Source of the DNA: Immersiella caudata
Taxonomy: Eukaryota > Ascomycota > Sordariomycetes > Sordariales > Lasiosphaeriaceae
Length of the DNA stretch: 64,000 nucleotides
Direction of reading: 5' to 3'
Assembly: GCA_030512335.1 (NCBI GenBank)
Contig: JAULSU010000003.1
Coordinates: forward strand, 2,604,001-2,668,000
In this document: positions 21,650-33,023 of the stretch, one piece after another
How the letters are laid out: every line of letters starts with the position of its first letter
Numbering within the stretch: position 1 is the stretch's first letter
Position numbers and translations under genes: made by a program
Notes under the pieces: model-generated
What the model was told of the DNA's origin: nothing
Database searches by the model: none
Seen by the model: the letters and a program-made list of their open reading frames with translations, nothing else

Positions 21650-22765
21650 ATGGATATCGTTCTCGAGGTCTCGGATAGATTCATGTTCGATTACATGTAC
21701 GCATGGCTGCACCCTCTGAAGCTGCACGACTTTCCCGACCTTGCCGCCGCTAATGTGAGCGCGCGACAATTCTCGACATGGCAGTACAAACCCGCGACCG
21801 CTTTCTTCTTGATTGAGCCCTCGGAGGCGGCCTACAAGAGCGAATGGGCGCGAGACAATATCTATCGCCAGAGTTTGTCGCTGTTCCTGATCTTGTGGCA
21901 AGTCCTCATCCTTGAACGCTCGTCCACCTCCTGCATTGTAGAGAGTTTGCCGCTAACCCAAATGTGTTCTCCTACGGTCAGGCTCTTCGGGCTCGCTGTC
22001 TATTTCATCTTTGCGTCGCTCTCTTACATCTTCCTCTTTGACAAGAGGACGATGCAACACCCCAAGTTCCTGAAAAACCAGGTCTGGCTCGAGATCAAGC
22101 AGGCGAACCAGGCTCTGCCAGTCATGGCCCTTTTCACCTTCCCTGCCCTGGTCGCTGAAGTGCGCGGATACAGCAAGCTCTACGACACATCTGCCGACGG
22201 GCCTGGCAGGTGGTACGACTTTTTCCAGTTCCCGCTCTTTCTCATCTTCACCGACTTCTTCATCTACCTGATCCACCGTGGTCTTCACCATCCGCTGGTG
22301 TACAAGCGTCTTCACAAGCCGCACCACAAGTGGATCATGCCGACCCCCTACGCTAGCCACGCCTTCCACCCTATTGACGGCTTCGCCCAGAGCGTTCCAT
22401 ACCATGTCTTCCCCTTCATCTTTCCGCTCCAGAAGGTGGCCTACGTCTGTCTTTTCGTCTTCATCAACTTCTGGACCATCATGATCCACGACGGCGAGTA
22501 CTACGCCAACAACCCCGTCATCAACGGTGCTGCTTGCCACAGCGTCCACCACTTCGCTTTCAACTACAACTACGGCCAGTACACCACACTGTGGGACCGC
22601 CTTGGTGGCAGCTACCGCCGCCCGGACTCGGAGCTGTTTGAGAAGGATACTAAGCAAAGCAAGAAGCAGTGGGAGAAGCAAGTGCAGGTGATGGAGGAGA
22701 CGCTCAAGGACGTAGAGGGCGAGGACGACCGCGAGTACGCCCCTGAATCCAAGAAGTCGCAGTAA
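21650..22765 (+). CDS. ERG3: C-5 sterol desaturase
   Basis: Di-iron ER membrane enzyme that introduces the C5-C6 double bond late in ergosterol synthesis. Two exons (21650-21897, 21982-22765) give 343 residues. The three histidine boxes of the fatty acid hydroxylase superfamily are present: HRGLHH, HKPHHKW and HSVHHFAFNYNYGQ. Hydrophobic helices WLFGLAVYFIFASLSYIFLF and FFQFPLFLIFTDFFIYLIH precede the first box. The intron is of the GC-AG class: the donor is GCAAGT, with a CTAAC branch and a GTCAG acceptor. Splicing gives ILWLFGLAVYFIF, as conserved in the family. The 84-nt intron has no in-frame stop, so unspliced mRNA would stay in frame. The ATG has a good context (GTCAAGATGG). Confidence 0.95.
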   Translation: MDIVLEVSDRFMFDYMYAWLHPLKLHDFPDLAAANVSARQFSTWQYKPATAFFLIEPSEAAYKSEWARDNIYRQSLSLFLILWQVLILERSSTSCIVESLPLTQMCSPTVRLFGLAVYFIFASLSYIFLFDKRTMQHPKFLKNQVWLEIKQANQALPVMALFTFPALVAEVRGYSKLYDTSADGPGRWYDFFQFPLFLIFTDFFIYLIHRGLHHPLVYKRLHKPHHKWIMPTPYASHAFHPIDGFAQSVPYHVFPFIFPLQKVAYVCLFVFINFWTIMIHDGEYYANNPVINGAACHSVHHFAFNYNYGQYTTLWDRLGGSYRRPDSELFEKDTKQSKKQWEKQVQVMEETLKDVEGEDDREYAPESKKSQ

Positions 22766-23611
22766 ACTCTCAGTTTGACTGGAGGGAACGATCTCGTTGA
22801 AGGGATAAGTGCTTGGGATTACGAAGTAATGGAGGATGACTAGGAAAGCAGGCATCGGCATCGGGAGGCAGGGGTATTAACCGAACCTGGATAGGAACTG
22901 GTTCGCGCGTGTACATATCAAGTCCCTAAACCACGACATATAATAATCGGCGGGGCGGTGCGGGCTGGCGGCGTTCAGGGAGAAGTTCTGGCTAGCAATT
23001 AGTGGCAGTCACATGACTGCCATAATTGAGACCTCGCCGGGGAGTGAAAGGTCTCGGGGAAAACAAGATTATAAGCGGATTATAGGCATTCTAATACGAG
23101 AAGCTTTATCACTACGAAGAGGCCTATATCATATCAAGTCGCTGACGAAATGGTGACGCCAGAATCGCTTATGTGCATCCAATGCGTTTCCGCATGTTGA
23201 CATACCACCTCCAGTCTGGCTCTCTGGAAATGCAAGGCCTCCTCCTTCGCTATTTGCGATTATGAAGGGAACAACAGCCGCTCCTCGCCAACCAAGCAAA
23301 CGCCATGCAATCGTAGTCCCATGAAGTTACAAAAGAAAAATACAACACCACCAACAAGATAGCAAAGAAGGCTCCCAGCCCGGTAAGTAGACGCCGAATG
23401 ATACCTTACTCGAGCACACCTGAACCCCACTACCCCCTGCCCGTTGCTGCACTCCCTACTCCACAAATATTCTAGTACTTCTTCATATCAACCGTATCCT
23501 TGATCAAGCAGGCGCAGTAGACGGGAAAAGGGCCTCAGCGCTCAGAGCCGTCCAAGTATCCAACTAATATGGATGGCACAACCCGCTTCATACACCACAC
23601 CCCCCACACCT
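22766..23611. other. Convergent intergenic region
   Basis: This is the 3' side of ERG3 (+) and of the small membrane protein gene (-). Nothing else is recognised. Confidence 0.4.
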
Positions 23612-24031
23612 TCATGAAAAGCTCACAAATTTTGGGTCCCTCGGCCTCCCATCCGCCCCAATCCCATTCTGCTGGAACCTCTGTTCCATATATACTCTCC
23701 TCGCCTCATCAAACTGTATCCGCCTCCGTTGCATGATCCGTAGAATCTCCCGCTTCGCAGCGCTGTCCAGGCCCGCACGACTGTCCCCGGCCTCAACGTT
23801 CCCGCTCAGATCGAAATTAGAAGAGGAAAGACCAGCGTCGACATCGCCTGAGAAAGAGGATGGCAGTTGTGAATACAAGTATTGGCTTCCGGGGAAGCGA
23901 CGGTCTTCGATGCGATTTTGGATGTTGACGACAGTGGCTTGGACGTGTTCGACCCAGTGCGCACGGGTGAGGTAGAGAGCGGTGCCGGCGATGAAAGCGA
24001 TGAAGCAGAAGGTGTAGAAGAGGTAGGCCAT
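23612..24031 (-). CDS. Small single-pass membrane protein, fungal, unknown function
   Basis: From MAYLFYTF the frame encodes 139 residues without an intron. It opens with one hydrophobic segment (about residues 2-22, YTFCFIAFIAGTALYLT). A Ser/Asp-rich middle follows, then a basic helical C-terminus (AAKREILRIMQRRRIQFDEAR) and the tail GRPRDPKFVSFS. The tail looks like a conserved fungal signature, but I cannot name the family. The frame is open far upstream to about 24577. The start at 24031 is chosen because the membrane helix follows directly; a start at MIPPPQHHPGF, 22 residues earlier, cannot be excluded. Confidence 0.65.
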   Translation of the reverse strand: MAYLFYTFCFIAFIAGTALYLTRAHWVEHVQATVVNIQNRIEDRRFPGSQYLYSQLPSSFSGDVDAGLSSSNFDLSGNVEAGDSRAGLDSAAKREILRIMQRRRIQFDEARRVYMEQRFQQNGIGADGRPRDPKFVSFS

Positions 24032-24548
24032 TTTTATGGGGTGGTGATGATGGGGAGGGGTGTTGAAGCCGGGGTGGTGTTGCGGCGGCGGGATCATGCC
24101 CGGATGCGTCGGACGCCGAGGGACGAGCTGGTGGTGATGTAACGGAACTTGGGCGAAATGGAAGCGCTGAATGAAAAGAGCGAATGTGAATCGAAAGGGA
24201 CGCTTGCTGTGCGGCTGTTTGGGTGCACGAGCTAGGGCTGGATGAGCAACTCTCATAGATGACAGAGAGAATGCGCTGGCGTAGTCCAAGGCTATGAGGC
24301 AGCTGGCTCGATTCCACCCAGCGCGGCGGTGCTGATAAAACGCCCACGTTTTGGATGACGGGGTAGCCTGTGGCGCGTGCATAATATCCTGTGGCTGAAA
24401 ACGCCCGGGTGGGTCAGGTACGTACCTCGCGAAGCCCCAAGCGGAAGCCCACACATTTTCCGGTATGCACACCAAGAAAATCAATTGTTGATGCCGCCAT
24501 TCTTCGATTTTTCCTTGTTCCGGTCTATCTACGCCCCCATCCAGAAAA
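24032..24548. promoter_or_regulatory. Divergent promoter region, small membrane protein and RPL28
   Basis: It lies between two gene starts on opposite strands. The minus-strand open frame that runs through it probably reflects chance reading of the leader. No specific element is recognised. Confidence 0.4.
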
Positions 24549-25243
24549 ATGTCTTCCAACGTCTCCGCCGACCTCATCTGGGAGATCTCCCGTGAGTGGA
24601 AGTCATGGCGAAATTTTCAAAACGAACAAAGATGCTGACGATTGAACGTTCTGCGCAGGCAACACTAACTCTTACCTTGTTAAGAGGACACACGCCCAGT
24701 TCTCCCGGGACCCCCTCAACCTCGTCAACCTGAACTCGCGCAAGGTAAGGTGGCTTGGAATTTTTGGAGCCGACGGTGTGCGCACTCGACTAACTGTGGG
24801 ATTAGTATGCCGGTTTCGTGAACGACAAGGTACAAACCACCGAGTGCACGATCAGCGATGGAATTTGGGGCTGATCACATTCGGATAGGCTGTCGGTATT
24901 GCTCCTGGTGAGAAGGGCGGCGTTGTTGTGACCTCGAAGAAGGCCGGCTCCATCACCAAGCCCTCGGCTCGCGCTACCACCACATACGGCGGCAACAAGA
25001 CCACCCGGAAGTCAGTTTTTGAGATGCTTTTCAGAGAAGGATATTGAACGAAGAATGCTGATTTTTGCCAGGACCTACAAGAACGTTGCCAGCCAGGTCG
25101 CCAAGTCCGGATACCGCCCCGACCTCCGCCAGGCCGCTGTCGCCCGTGCCAGCGCTATCCGTGCTTCCCAGAGAACCCCCAAGCCCGACCAGGAGAAGAA
25201 GCTCAGGGGTAACGCTGCCAAACGTGCTGCTGCTGAGAACTAG
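24549..25243 (+). CDS. RPL28: 60S ribosomal protein L28 (eL28)
   Basis: Component of the large cytosolic ribosomal subunit. Five exons (24549-24591, 24659-24744, 24806-24829, 24889-25010, 25072-25243) give 148 residues. The sequence opens MSSNVSADLIWEISR, continues NTNSYLVKRTHAQFSRDPLN and later has PGEKGGVVVTSKK. The end is lysine/arginine-rich (AAVARASAIRASQRTPKPDQ), as in the eL28 family. The third exon is only 24 nt (YAGFVNDK), flanked by canonical borders. Many introns in a short ribosomal protein gene are typical of filamentous fungi. Confidence 0.95.
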
Positions 25244-26153
25244 AGGGGAATGATAGAGGGGAATGGCGAGGTATCTCGATGCTGAGAACTGAAGCTCCGT
25301 TTTGGAGCGTTGGGCATGGATGGATGAATTAAGGGGCAATGGGACGGAATGGGAATTACCAAATCTTGCTCTTGCATCCAGCAATGGTCATGGCGTTTGA
25401 TATCCAAAAAGAATCAACCACTCCAGCGGGGACGTTTGTGCCAGCTCAACACCTACAACCCAGTGTCAACATTTGTGACGCAGGCATCGGTCATGGCGTG
25501 CAGTCCGTTATTTTGAACAGGACGCCAACCGAAAGCCGCGCTTCGTTTCTTGGGCGATGATCTTGGACAAGATCTCATGTCGAGTCGCTCGGGTGACATC
25601 AGTGTGGAGGTGTCGGCATCCCGCCGGTACTGCCCGGCTTGCCTAGTTAACCCGAACTCGGGCCTCGGGAGCCGGCAACAATCGCGCCTTTGCCTGGAAG
25701 CCAAACGGCGTGTTTGGATTCAGAGCTTCTGATTCAAAACTTGATGAGCACATGATATTCGCGAGCAAGGAGGCGCCACCGGACCTAGTTTGACGGGCTG
25801 CATTGCCGGCAAATAGATTAGAAACATTGCGCCATTGGCTGCTCTCGCCAGTCGACCCCTCGAAGGAAAGAGACACCGCGGGGTAATCGTGAATTCCTCC
25901 CGCAAACGCACTCCGACCCCGCCCCTCCCAGACTACTGACATACTTTACGTTACCACTTCCTTGCCAGCCAATTCCATCACCGTGGCCCGTTTCATCTTA
26001 TTTCTTCAATCTTCAACCTAGGTGAACACTCAACTTTCCTCTCCGAACTTCTTTTGTGGTCAAATCACAAGCAACTGACGCCGTTCTCCCTTCCAGTCTA
26101 CCCCTCCACCCCACCTTCGTGACTTTAAAGCTCCAGTACCACCCTCGGTCAAA
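25244..26153. other. Intergenic, RPL28 to MDH
   Basis: Tandem intergenic region. The last 150 bases before the MDH ATG are C/T-rich, typical of a strong fungal promoter and leader. No gene is seen. Confidence 0.4.
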
Positions 26154-27501
26154 ATGGTCAAAGCAGGTTGGTCGCGACGCGGAACTTACTGCGCGATTTG
26201 AGGATTCGGGATGATCTGACGCTGTTGGCAACTATAGTTGTCGCTGGCGCCTCTGGTGGCATTGGACAGGTACAATCCCCTCCTGAACGTTAGAGTTGAA
26301 TGCTTCGGTACTGATGATGTTGTTGTTGTACAGCCCCTGTCCCTGCTGCTGAAGCTCTCTCCGCTCGTCGATGAGCTCGCATTGTACGATGTCGTCAACA
26401 CACCTGGTGTTGCTGCGGACCTTTCTCACATCTCCTCCAATGCCGTTAGTTTTCAATTCGCCCTCAGCTGCTCGCTTTTGGCTGACATTAAGCTCGTAAA
26501 GAAAACCACTGGCTTCCTTCCCGCCAACGACGGCGCCAAGAGTGCATTCAAGGATGCCGACATCATCGTCATCCCCGCGGGTATCCCCCGTACGTGACAG
26601 CCCAAACCTGAACGGTGTTGGCCATGCTGATCCTTGACTTTTCAGGCAAGCCTGGCATGACCCGTGACGATCTCTTCAACATCAACGCTGGAATCGTCAA
26701 GGGCCTCATCGAAGTCGCTGCCGAGGTTGCCCCCAAAGCTTTCATCCTTGTCATCTCTAACCCCGTCAACTCGACTGTTCCCATCTCCGCCGAAGTCCTC
26801 AAGGCCAAGGGTGTCTTCAACCCCCAGCGCCTCTTCGGTGTCACTACCCTCGACATCGTCCGTGCCGAGACCTTTGTCGCCGAGATTGCTGGCAAGGCCA
26901 ACCCCCAGGAGCTCACCGTTCCCGTCATTGGTGGGCACTCCGGAGAGACCATTGTCCCTCTCTTCAGCAAGGTCACCCCCGCCGTCGAGATTCCCGCCGA
27001 TAGGTACGACGCTCTTGTCAACCGCGTCCAGTTCGGTGGTGACGAGGTTGTCAAGGCCAAGGATGGCCTCGGCTCGGCCACTCTCTCTATGGCCTATGCT
27101 GGTTACAGGTGAGACGTCGGCATGTCGTGGTGAGACGCAGGTTGAGTTAACAAACATGCCTAGATTCGCCGAGAAGCTTCTTAAGGCTGCCAAGGGCACA
27201 AAGGGCCTCGTTGAGCCAAGCTACATCTACCTCCCCGGTGTTCCTGGTGGCGAGGAGATCCGCAAGATTGCCGGCGTTGACTTCTTCTCTGTCCCTGTCG
27301 AGCTCGGAGTAAGTCTTTTTCTGAATTTGTTGACATGGACGATCAACTGACAACAGCTAGCCTAATGGTGCCGAGAAGGCCGTCAACATCCTTGCCGACA
27401 TCACCGACAAGGAGAAGACTCTCCTTGACGCTGCTATCAAGGGCTTGAAGGGCAACATCGAGAAGGGTGTCGCTTTCGCCCACAACCCTCCTCAGAAGTA
27501 A
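26154..27501 (+). CDS. MDH: Malate dehydrogenase, NAD-dependent, probably cytosolic
   Basis: Interconverts malate and oxaloacetate with NAD. Seven exons (26154-26166, 26238-26269, 26334-26444, 26493-26589, 26646-27108, 27164-27308, 27361-27501) give 333 residues. The N-terminal Rossmann motif is AGASGGIGQPLSLLLK, built across introns 1 and 2. The substrate-binding loop IPRKPGMTRDDLF is joined across intron 4. ISNPVNST and the catalytic VIGGHSGETIVPL (active-site His) follow. There is no N-terminal presequence, since MVKAVVAGASGG begins directly with the nucleotide-binding strand; this argues for the cytosolic form. No clear PTS1 is present at the C-terminus (HNPPQK). Confidence 0.95.
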
Positions 27502-28247
27502 ATTTCCCCAAATCAATCATCAAAGTAAACCCCTTCCTCTACCGTTAGGCGACTGGATTTCAGGCGTGTGTTGGCGGTATGGTCGAGGCCAGGAAGAAGG
27601 GCGAACTATAGAACAAAATAGAAGACCCTATTAAGGTTCATGTGGCTGATCTGTTTATTTTCCGTCCCTAGGCTGTAAGAAGAGGCCCGTGAAACGGGGC
27701 CATGGGCTACGCCTAATACTCTCTCTTGGAACTCCAGAAGCTCGACTACCCATCGGTACATATTCCCAGCATGTTCACCAGCACATACAGAAACTCGCGC
27801 CTCGCTTCCACCCGAGCTCTAATAATGCATCCACCATTGGCCACGGCTTTCGGCCCTCTAGCCATTGGCGCGGCAAATATGACCCGGCACTTGGCGTGCC
27901 GAGGTGATGGGAAAGGAAAGAAAGGGGCGCAAGGTTGAGAAACCAACCAAAGCCACCGGGTCACTCGTTTCTGCGATGTAGTTGTTCATCAATGAATTAT
28001 AGAAGCACAATTCGGATGCTAGGTGCAGACATGTCAAGTCTTACAAGGGCAATCCCTCTCTTAAACGCCATGCGCCTGTGACATCGCTGCAACCCATGAG
28101 CCTCTAGGTCTCTAAACGCTGAATATGCAAAGCGCTGAGTTCGCGGACCAGTGACTTTGAATGATTTAGGCTTCTAGTCACTGGGGTATCATCGCCGGGT
28201 GGTAAATCGGTTGTGTTTCCAGTCGGGTGTCTCTTGGGAGGGTCGAT
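27502..28247. other. Convergent intergenic region, MDH and TRS33
   Basis: Two 3' ends face each other. No gene or RNA is recognised. Confidence 0.4.
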
Positions 28248-29039
28248 CTATGGTGCCTTGGCTGGTATGGTCTTGATCTGGAAAATAGCCCCAGGTAGCT
28301 CGCTCGTCTCAGCCTGGACTGTGGCATTGATCCCCATGGCGGCGAGAGCTCCCCGAACAACACCACAGGGGAACCATAGAAACTGTGAAAGCTGTCAGCC
28401 AGAACTCTCACCACTACAAGGATGGGCCTAGCTTCATACAGGTTGCGCCCTCAGTACCGCCTGCCCACCCATCTCCGTGCTCATCCTCGAAAATGGCCGA
28501 AACGCATTATCCGTTAACACATATACACCCTATTCTCATCAGCGACCAGCCTTTCCTCTCCGAGCTCATCACGATGGAGGAAGCCAACACACCCTGTGAT
28601 TTGTCTTGAGGTTATCCACCTGCTTCCTAAACAGCAGAGTCCACAAGTCCTTGCACAGAAACTTGATCACGTCCAAGGTATCGTTAAACCGTGGTCTATC
28701 CCGCGAGAACCTTTCCACCAGGCCCTGGCCAACCCGATACCCCAGCGTTTCCAAGCGGTAAAACACCGCGTCGCGTTCCTCGTCTTCGTCCATCTTTGTT
28801 ATGACCGTCCGTGTGGAGCCTGATACAAGAGAGGCTCTACTTGTCCCCTGTTGTTGTTCTTGCCCGTCAGGCTGCGCGGGTGTGGTGTTCTCTTCTTGCG
28901 ATGCGGCGTCGACTTGGTTGGTGATGCGATACGCCATGGGGACGAGCTCGATGAGAAGAAAGTCGAGACAAGAGGCGCCGACGAAGCTTGCGTTTGGATC
29001 GGAAGCATTGTACGGGGGCATGACGGCTTCGAAGGACAT
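28248..29039 (-). CDS. TRS33: TRAPP complex subunit Trs33 (TRAPPC6)
   Basis: Core subunit of the TRAPP tethering/Rab-GEF complexes at the Golgi. Three exons (29039-28593, 28529-28440, 28382-28248) give 223 residues. The start MSFEAVMPPYNASDP is followed by SCLDFLLIELVPMAYRI. A Gln/Ser-rich insertion precedes the conserved core RLETLGYRVGQGLVERFSRD, then KFLCKDLWTLLFRKQ and NLKTNHR. Joining the exons continues GVYVLTDNAFRPFSRMS, RAQP and FLWFPCGVVRGALAAMGI. The ending TSELPGAIFQIKTIPAKAP is typical of the family's final strand. All borders are GT..AG. Confidence 0.93.
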
Positions 29040-29674
29040 GATTGCGGGTGCCGTCAACAGTGGAGCGAAGCTTGGTGCGGCGAAGATGGGGACGACGGGT
29101 GCGAGCTGGAGGGCCAATTCGAGTTTCTTCGACTGCGACTGGTATTGAGGTGCGGGCGAATCTCGCTGGTATTTTTGTTTGAGCTTCTGCTAGGTATGTG
29201 CTGTGTTGCTACAGTTGGTGAGTGGGGTGTTCGCCGTGTTCGTGGTTGCGTTCAGGTCACCCCGCGATTGGCGGGATAGCTCTCCAGGGTCCCCTGGGCC
29301 GAAGCTTACAGTGGATATGCGTATAGACGATATTCCGAGGACCACAGTCAACATCGGTCTGATCAGAGAACTGCATAAAACCGGTTGGATGACTTGATTT
29401 ACTTCATCTCAACAAGGCCAGAATGGCAAGCACCTCAGCAATACGATGAAGTCAGTATTTCACTCTCCCGTCCTGACCAATCACAACCCGTCCGTCTCAA
29501 CGCCTTGCTTCCGTGCCCTAATCCCACAACCGACAACCCTGCGACGTTCCTGTCGCCAAAGCACGCCCAACGCCTGCCGATGATGTAGTTCTAATCGCTC
29601 GAAAATTCAACGCGAGTGTCGTTTTACAGTAGCGCCCCGGCCGAGACAACTGAACGATGGAAAACCTAGTTTGC
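29040..29674. other. Intergenic, SUMO ligase 3' end to TRS33 promoter
   Basis: Both neighbours are on the minus strand. The part next to 29040 should hold the TRS33 promoter. A plus-strand open frame (28851-29279) overlaps the TRS33 start in another frame and is a shadow. Confidence 0.4.
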
Positions 29675-31579
29675 CTAATACGAGGCACCGTGGTAGCCAT
29701 TATGGCCGTAGTTGGTTCGCTTGACAGGGCGATCGTCCTCGTCATCCGAAAGCGTGAGGTCGATAACCTCAGCAGGCCGCTTGCTTCCGGAGCGTCCCAC
29801 CACAGAGCTATCGCGAGAATTATTGGTATTCGGAGTTCCAATCACCGAGATCGGTCCAGGCGCTGCCCCGGAGCGATTCGGGGTTGCCAGGTTCGCAGAG
29901 CTGCCTTTACTGTACGACGAGATGACTATCTCATCATCATCGAGAAAGTTTGCGGTGTTGGGCTTCGCCTGCTGTTTGGCCCCGGCAGCGCCAGGAACAG
30001 ACCATTTGCCGTATGGATCAATTGTGACTTGGTCCACTGAATCAGGGGTCTCTTTCACTATTTCCCGAACATATCTGATTTCATGTCAGTAATCAAGCCG
30101 CCAAGGGTTGAAAGTAAGCTTACTCGTCGATGGCCAGCTGATCAAAGGGTGCTGCCTTGTTGCAGATGGGGCACAGCCATTGAGGACCCTGTTCTTGCAG
30201 CTGCAAATACGATGTGGCATCGAAGCATTGGATGTGAGAGCAACTCAGAGCCCGGCATGGATTGCTCAATCTCATGTATGAGAGAGGGCACTTTAAGCTC
30301 AGGTTGAGAGATGTAGCCTCAATGTCAGGGTCGTAGGCCTTTTTGGTGACTTGAAGATGTTAGCGAGCCGGGGAATGACGCATGGACGGCGCACCTACGT
30401 TCTGCGATGACCGAGTCCTTTCTAATCTTCTTTTGGATCCGCTGCATCAGAGTCTCAACTGGCATCGTTTTGCAGACCATCAAGCATAGATAGTACTTCT
30501 AAAAGCTGTGTTAGATCAAGAAGGAGATGCTGCTCGCGGACGAAAGAGGGGGGTCGTGCCTTGGACGTCAATGCGTATGTGAAGTCAACAGAGTTCGTGT
30601 AGGTACTTGGTCGAAGGCGAAGTGAGTCCGTGATGTCGACAGGTCTAGTAGACCCAGCTTTGTTTTTCAGGCCTCGCAGATTTGCCTTGATCTCGCCACC
30701 GTTGACCTTGAGCTCGGCCTGATGTGGGAACGCAATGTCCTGTTGGCCTGTGTTTCCGGCCGCACAGAACACCATTACACGCAGAGAGGGATCTGTTTGG
30801 CAGTCCTGAATATCATAGGCTTTCACTGTGAATGTTATGGAGGTCCGATGGTTGGCCATGGCTTGAACTTGAGCTGTCAGCCACTGTGACGTCTCGGAGA
30901 AAGGCTCATGTAACTCACCTTCGCAGATCTTCACGTCACCAAGTCTCCGTTTCAGCTCGTAAAATGGACTAGGTTTATACTCGAAGCCCGGAGTCAAGGC
31001 GGCAGCTGGTCGCGGTTGTGTCATTGGACGGTTTGGCGTTGCTGCTGGAATGGGTGGTGGAGGCACAGCAGGCCGCTGCCCATTTGCAGTTGAGTAGGGC
31101 TGGGAGCCATAGCCAGGAACCCCAGAAATTCCATATCGCTGCTGAGGCGCTGCGATGCTGGGAGGCTGTGGAGGAGGCGCGCCGTAGTATGGCGGCGCCA
31201 TGTTGGCACCGTACGACCCTGTCCCTGTCTGTCCGTAGATGCTCTGGCGGACCTCTTGGTACCGCCGATTATCTTGTTTTCGTACAGATTCAGTGATCAC
31301 TGTGTTGAGGTGTCAGAAAAGCGAATGCGCGACACGTTGGGAAGGCATGTGCGGGGTTGCAAGATAGGATAAGACCAGTAGGTGAGGTGCGAGTGAAAGG
31401 AAGGAGCGGGGAGGGATGAACTCACGCTGTTTTATGCGATATTGGAGATCCGGTTTGTTTCCACCCTTGGCCAGACCATTCACAGAGCAGACGTTTTGCA
31501 ACTGCGGCTTTGAGAGCTTGTGGTCGACAATGTGGGTGAGGGTTTGGATTTCGGTCTGGGGGGGTGACCGAAGGTCCAT
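29675..31579 (-). CDS. SIZ1: SUMO E3 ligase, Siz/PIAS family
   Basis: Nuclear SUMO ligase. Six exons (31579-31426, 31299-30919, 30867-30560, 30498-30399, 30349-30124, 30074-29675) give 522 residues. A SAP-like DNA-binding helix pair lies at the N-terminus (LSKPQLQNVCSVNGLAKGG). A Pro/Gly-rich linker and a PINIT domain follow (SPFYELKRRLGDVKICE, then MANHRTSITFTVKAYD). The SP-RING is complete: LKCPLSYMRL, CRALSCSHIQCFD and WLCPICNK. Near the C-terminus is a SUMO-interacting motif, VIDLTLSDDEDD. Intron 3 (30559-30499) needs a GC donor (AAG|GCACGA); this is the only choice that joins TSK to KYYLCLMVCKTMPVE in frame. The start could lie further upstream. Confidence 0.9.
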
Positions 31580-32551
31580 CTCCTCCGAGGTGACCCCGGA
31601 GGGCTGTGATTTGACCTAATGACCCTGACCGTCAAAGTTGAGGAAGGTGCGACCCGTACGCCCCAAATGATATCCTGAAGGCTTTTCCTGGTGCGAGTCA
31701 CCTGTTGGCAGCGTGGAAAGGTACGGTTGTGACAACTTCAGCCTTCTCGAGATGACGGCCTGGTGCCTGAGTGAGTGAGGTGATGACTCCCTTGGCTCGC
31801 GGAGAGTATCGGGACAGATTCGTCACTGAAGCGTGGGATCGCGCAAGTATCATTCCTGGGATTCTCTCACCTGTGCAGTTTCGTTCTCTATAGCCAACCG
31901 TCCCTCTGCACCCCTTCACCAGCTGTCGAGGCAAACTTTAGAGTTGTTGTTCGTCGTCGTAAAAGGCGGACTAAAATGGCAGTAAAATTACCAGGCGAGG
32001 TGACGAGTTTATTGTCGCCAGGCCACCACAAGTGTTTCTGCCCGTGCGCCAAGATCGGACGGATTAGAGACTGGAAAGCGAGACTGGAAACAAGATGACA
32101 ACCACCTCCAGCCCAAAAGCTGGAGCTCTTTTACTTGGATGACTCGTTCTCGTGCGAGAGTTGCAGATTCCCTATGCAAGAGTCTGGCTCGAGTCTCTCC
32201 GTGTCTCGGTAGAATGCAGCAACGGGACCTAGAGATCTTGGGTGGGCGCTTGGGAAGCCTGCGGCTTAAAAGTCCAAGATACCTTGGAATGAACAAGGAC
32301 AGCCCAGATTTGGCTGTACCAACCCCACTTAAAAAGGTACCCAGTACAAATGCACCTTGAACTATCCTCCCTCTTGACTGAAAAAAAAGTGCATTCGACT
32401 CCAACAAACGGTGTGAACCACGAAAACTTTCACTCACCCACTTTCACTCACCTCAACGCCGCCGAACTTCACAAACTGTATCGAATCGCAGTGACAACGC
32501 ATAAAGCACCACCGCTGTTTTCACAAAGGGTTATCTCAGAACCCACCAAAG
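31580..32551. promoter_or_regulatory. Divergent region, SUMO ligase and DUF2423 gene
   Basis: It must contain both promoters. Around 32430-32470 the plus strand has a direct repeat of TTTCACTCACC(C/T). No coding motif was found in the short frames on either strand. Confidence 0.4.
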
Positions 32552-33023
32552 ATGGCTAAAAGTTCGCGATCAAGTGCCATCAAAGGCAACAACCAGCGGC
32601 TCAAAAAGAATGTTTTTGGTCCTGTCGAGAGCGCACGAGCGGAGCGTCTTTCCGCGAAGCTCCTAGAAATCGCAGCACAGCCGAAGCCTCAAAAAGACGT
32701 CGAAATGGAGGTCGTTAGCGAAGGTAATGTCCTTTCTCAAACAATGCGTTGGCTCAGCAGAGAACTGATACCGTGTCCAGACCCTGTTGTTGAGGTCAAG
32801 GATGGGGCGTCCGCTGAGAAGGAAGAGAGTGAGCCGTTCTGTCCCTGTCTGCCGCAAACAGTCCCAAATTGACCGAATAGTAGCCATGGAGGTCGACTCT
32901 GGGGCAAAGCCGACTGCCAAGGCATCTCATGGAAAGAAGAGGATCGAGAAGCGCAGGGGCAAGAAGTCGTCGATTGTCTTTCCCAAGTACGGTGAAAGGA
33001 AGAGCATCCGGAAGAAGAAATGA
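32552..33023 (+). CDS. DUF2423 protein, probable 60S biogenesis factor
   Basis: Three exons (32552-32723, 32781-32828, 32881-33023) give 120 residues. The N-terminal DUF2423 signature is MAKSSRSSAIKGNNQRLKK, followed by NVFGPVESARAERLSAKLLE. The C-terminus is strongly basic: KKRIEKRRGKKSSIVFPKY and ERKSIRKKK. This matches the family of yeast YBL028C, a small nucleolar protein found with pre-60S particles. The biochemical role is not settled. Both introns have GT..AG borders, and the exon sum is in frame. Confidence 0.88.

Noticed and set aside
21953..22861. Minus-strand 302-codon frame
   Set aside because: Antisense of ERG3, whose histidine boxes fix the coding strand.
24032..24577. N-terminal extension of the small membrane protein to MRSAETLED
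   Set aside because: The upstream part has no conserved pattern, and the membrane helix follows directly after the ATG at 24031; chance open frame is more likely.
26642..27199. Minus-strand 185-codon frame
   Set aside because: Antisense of malate dehydrogenase exon 5.
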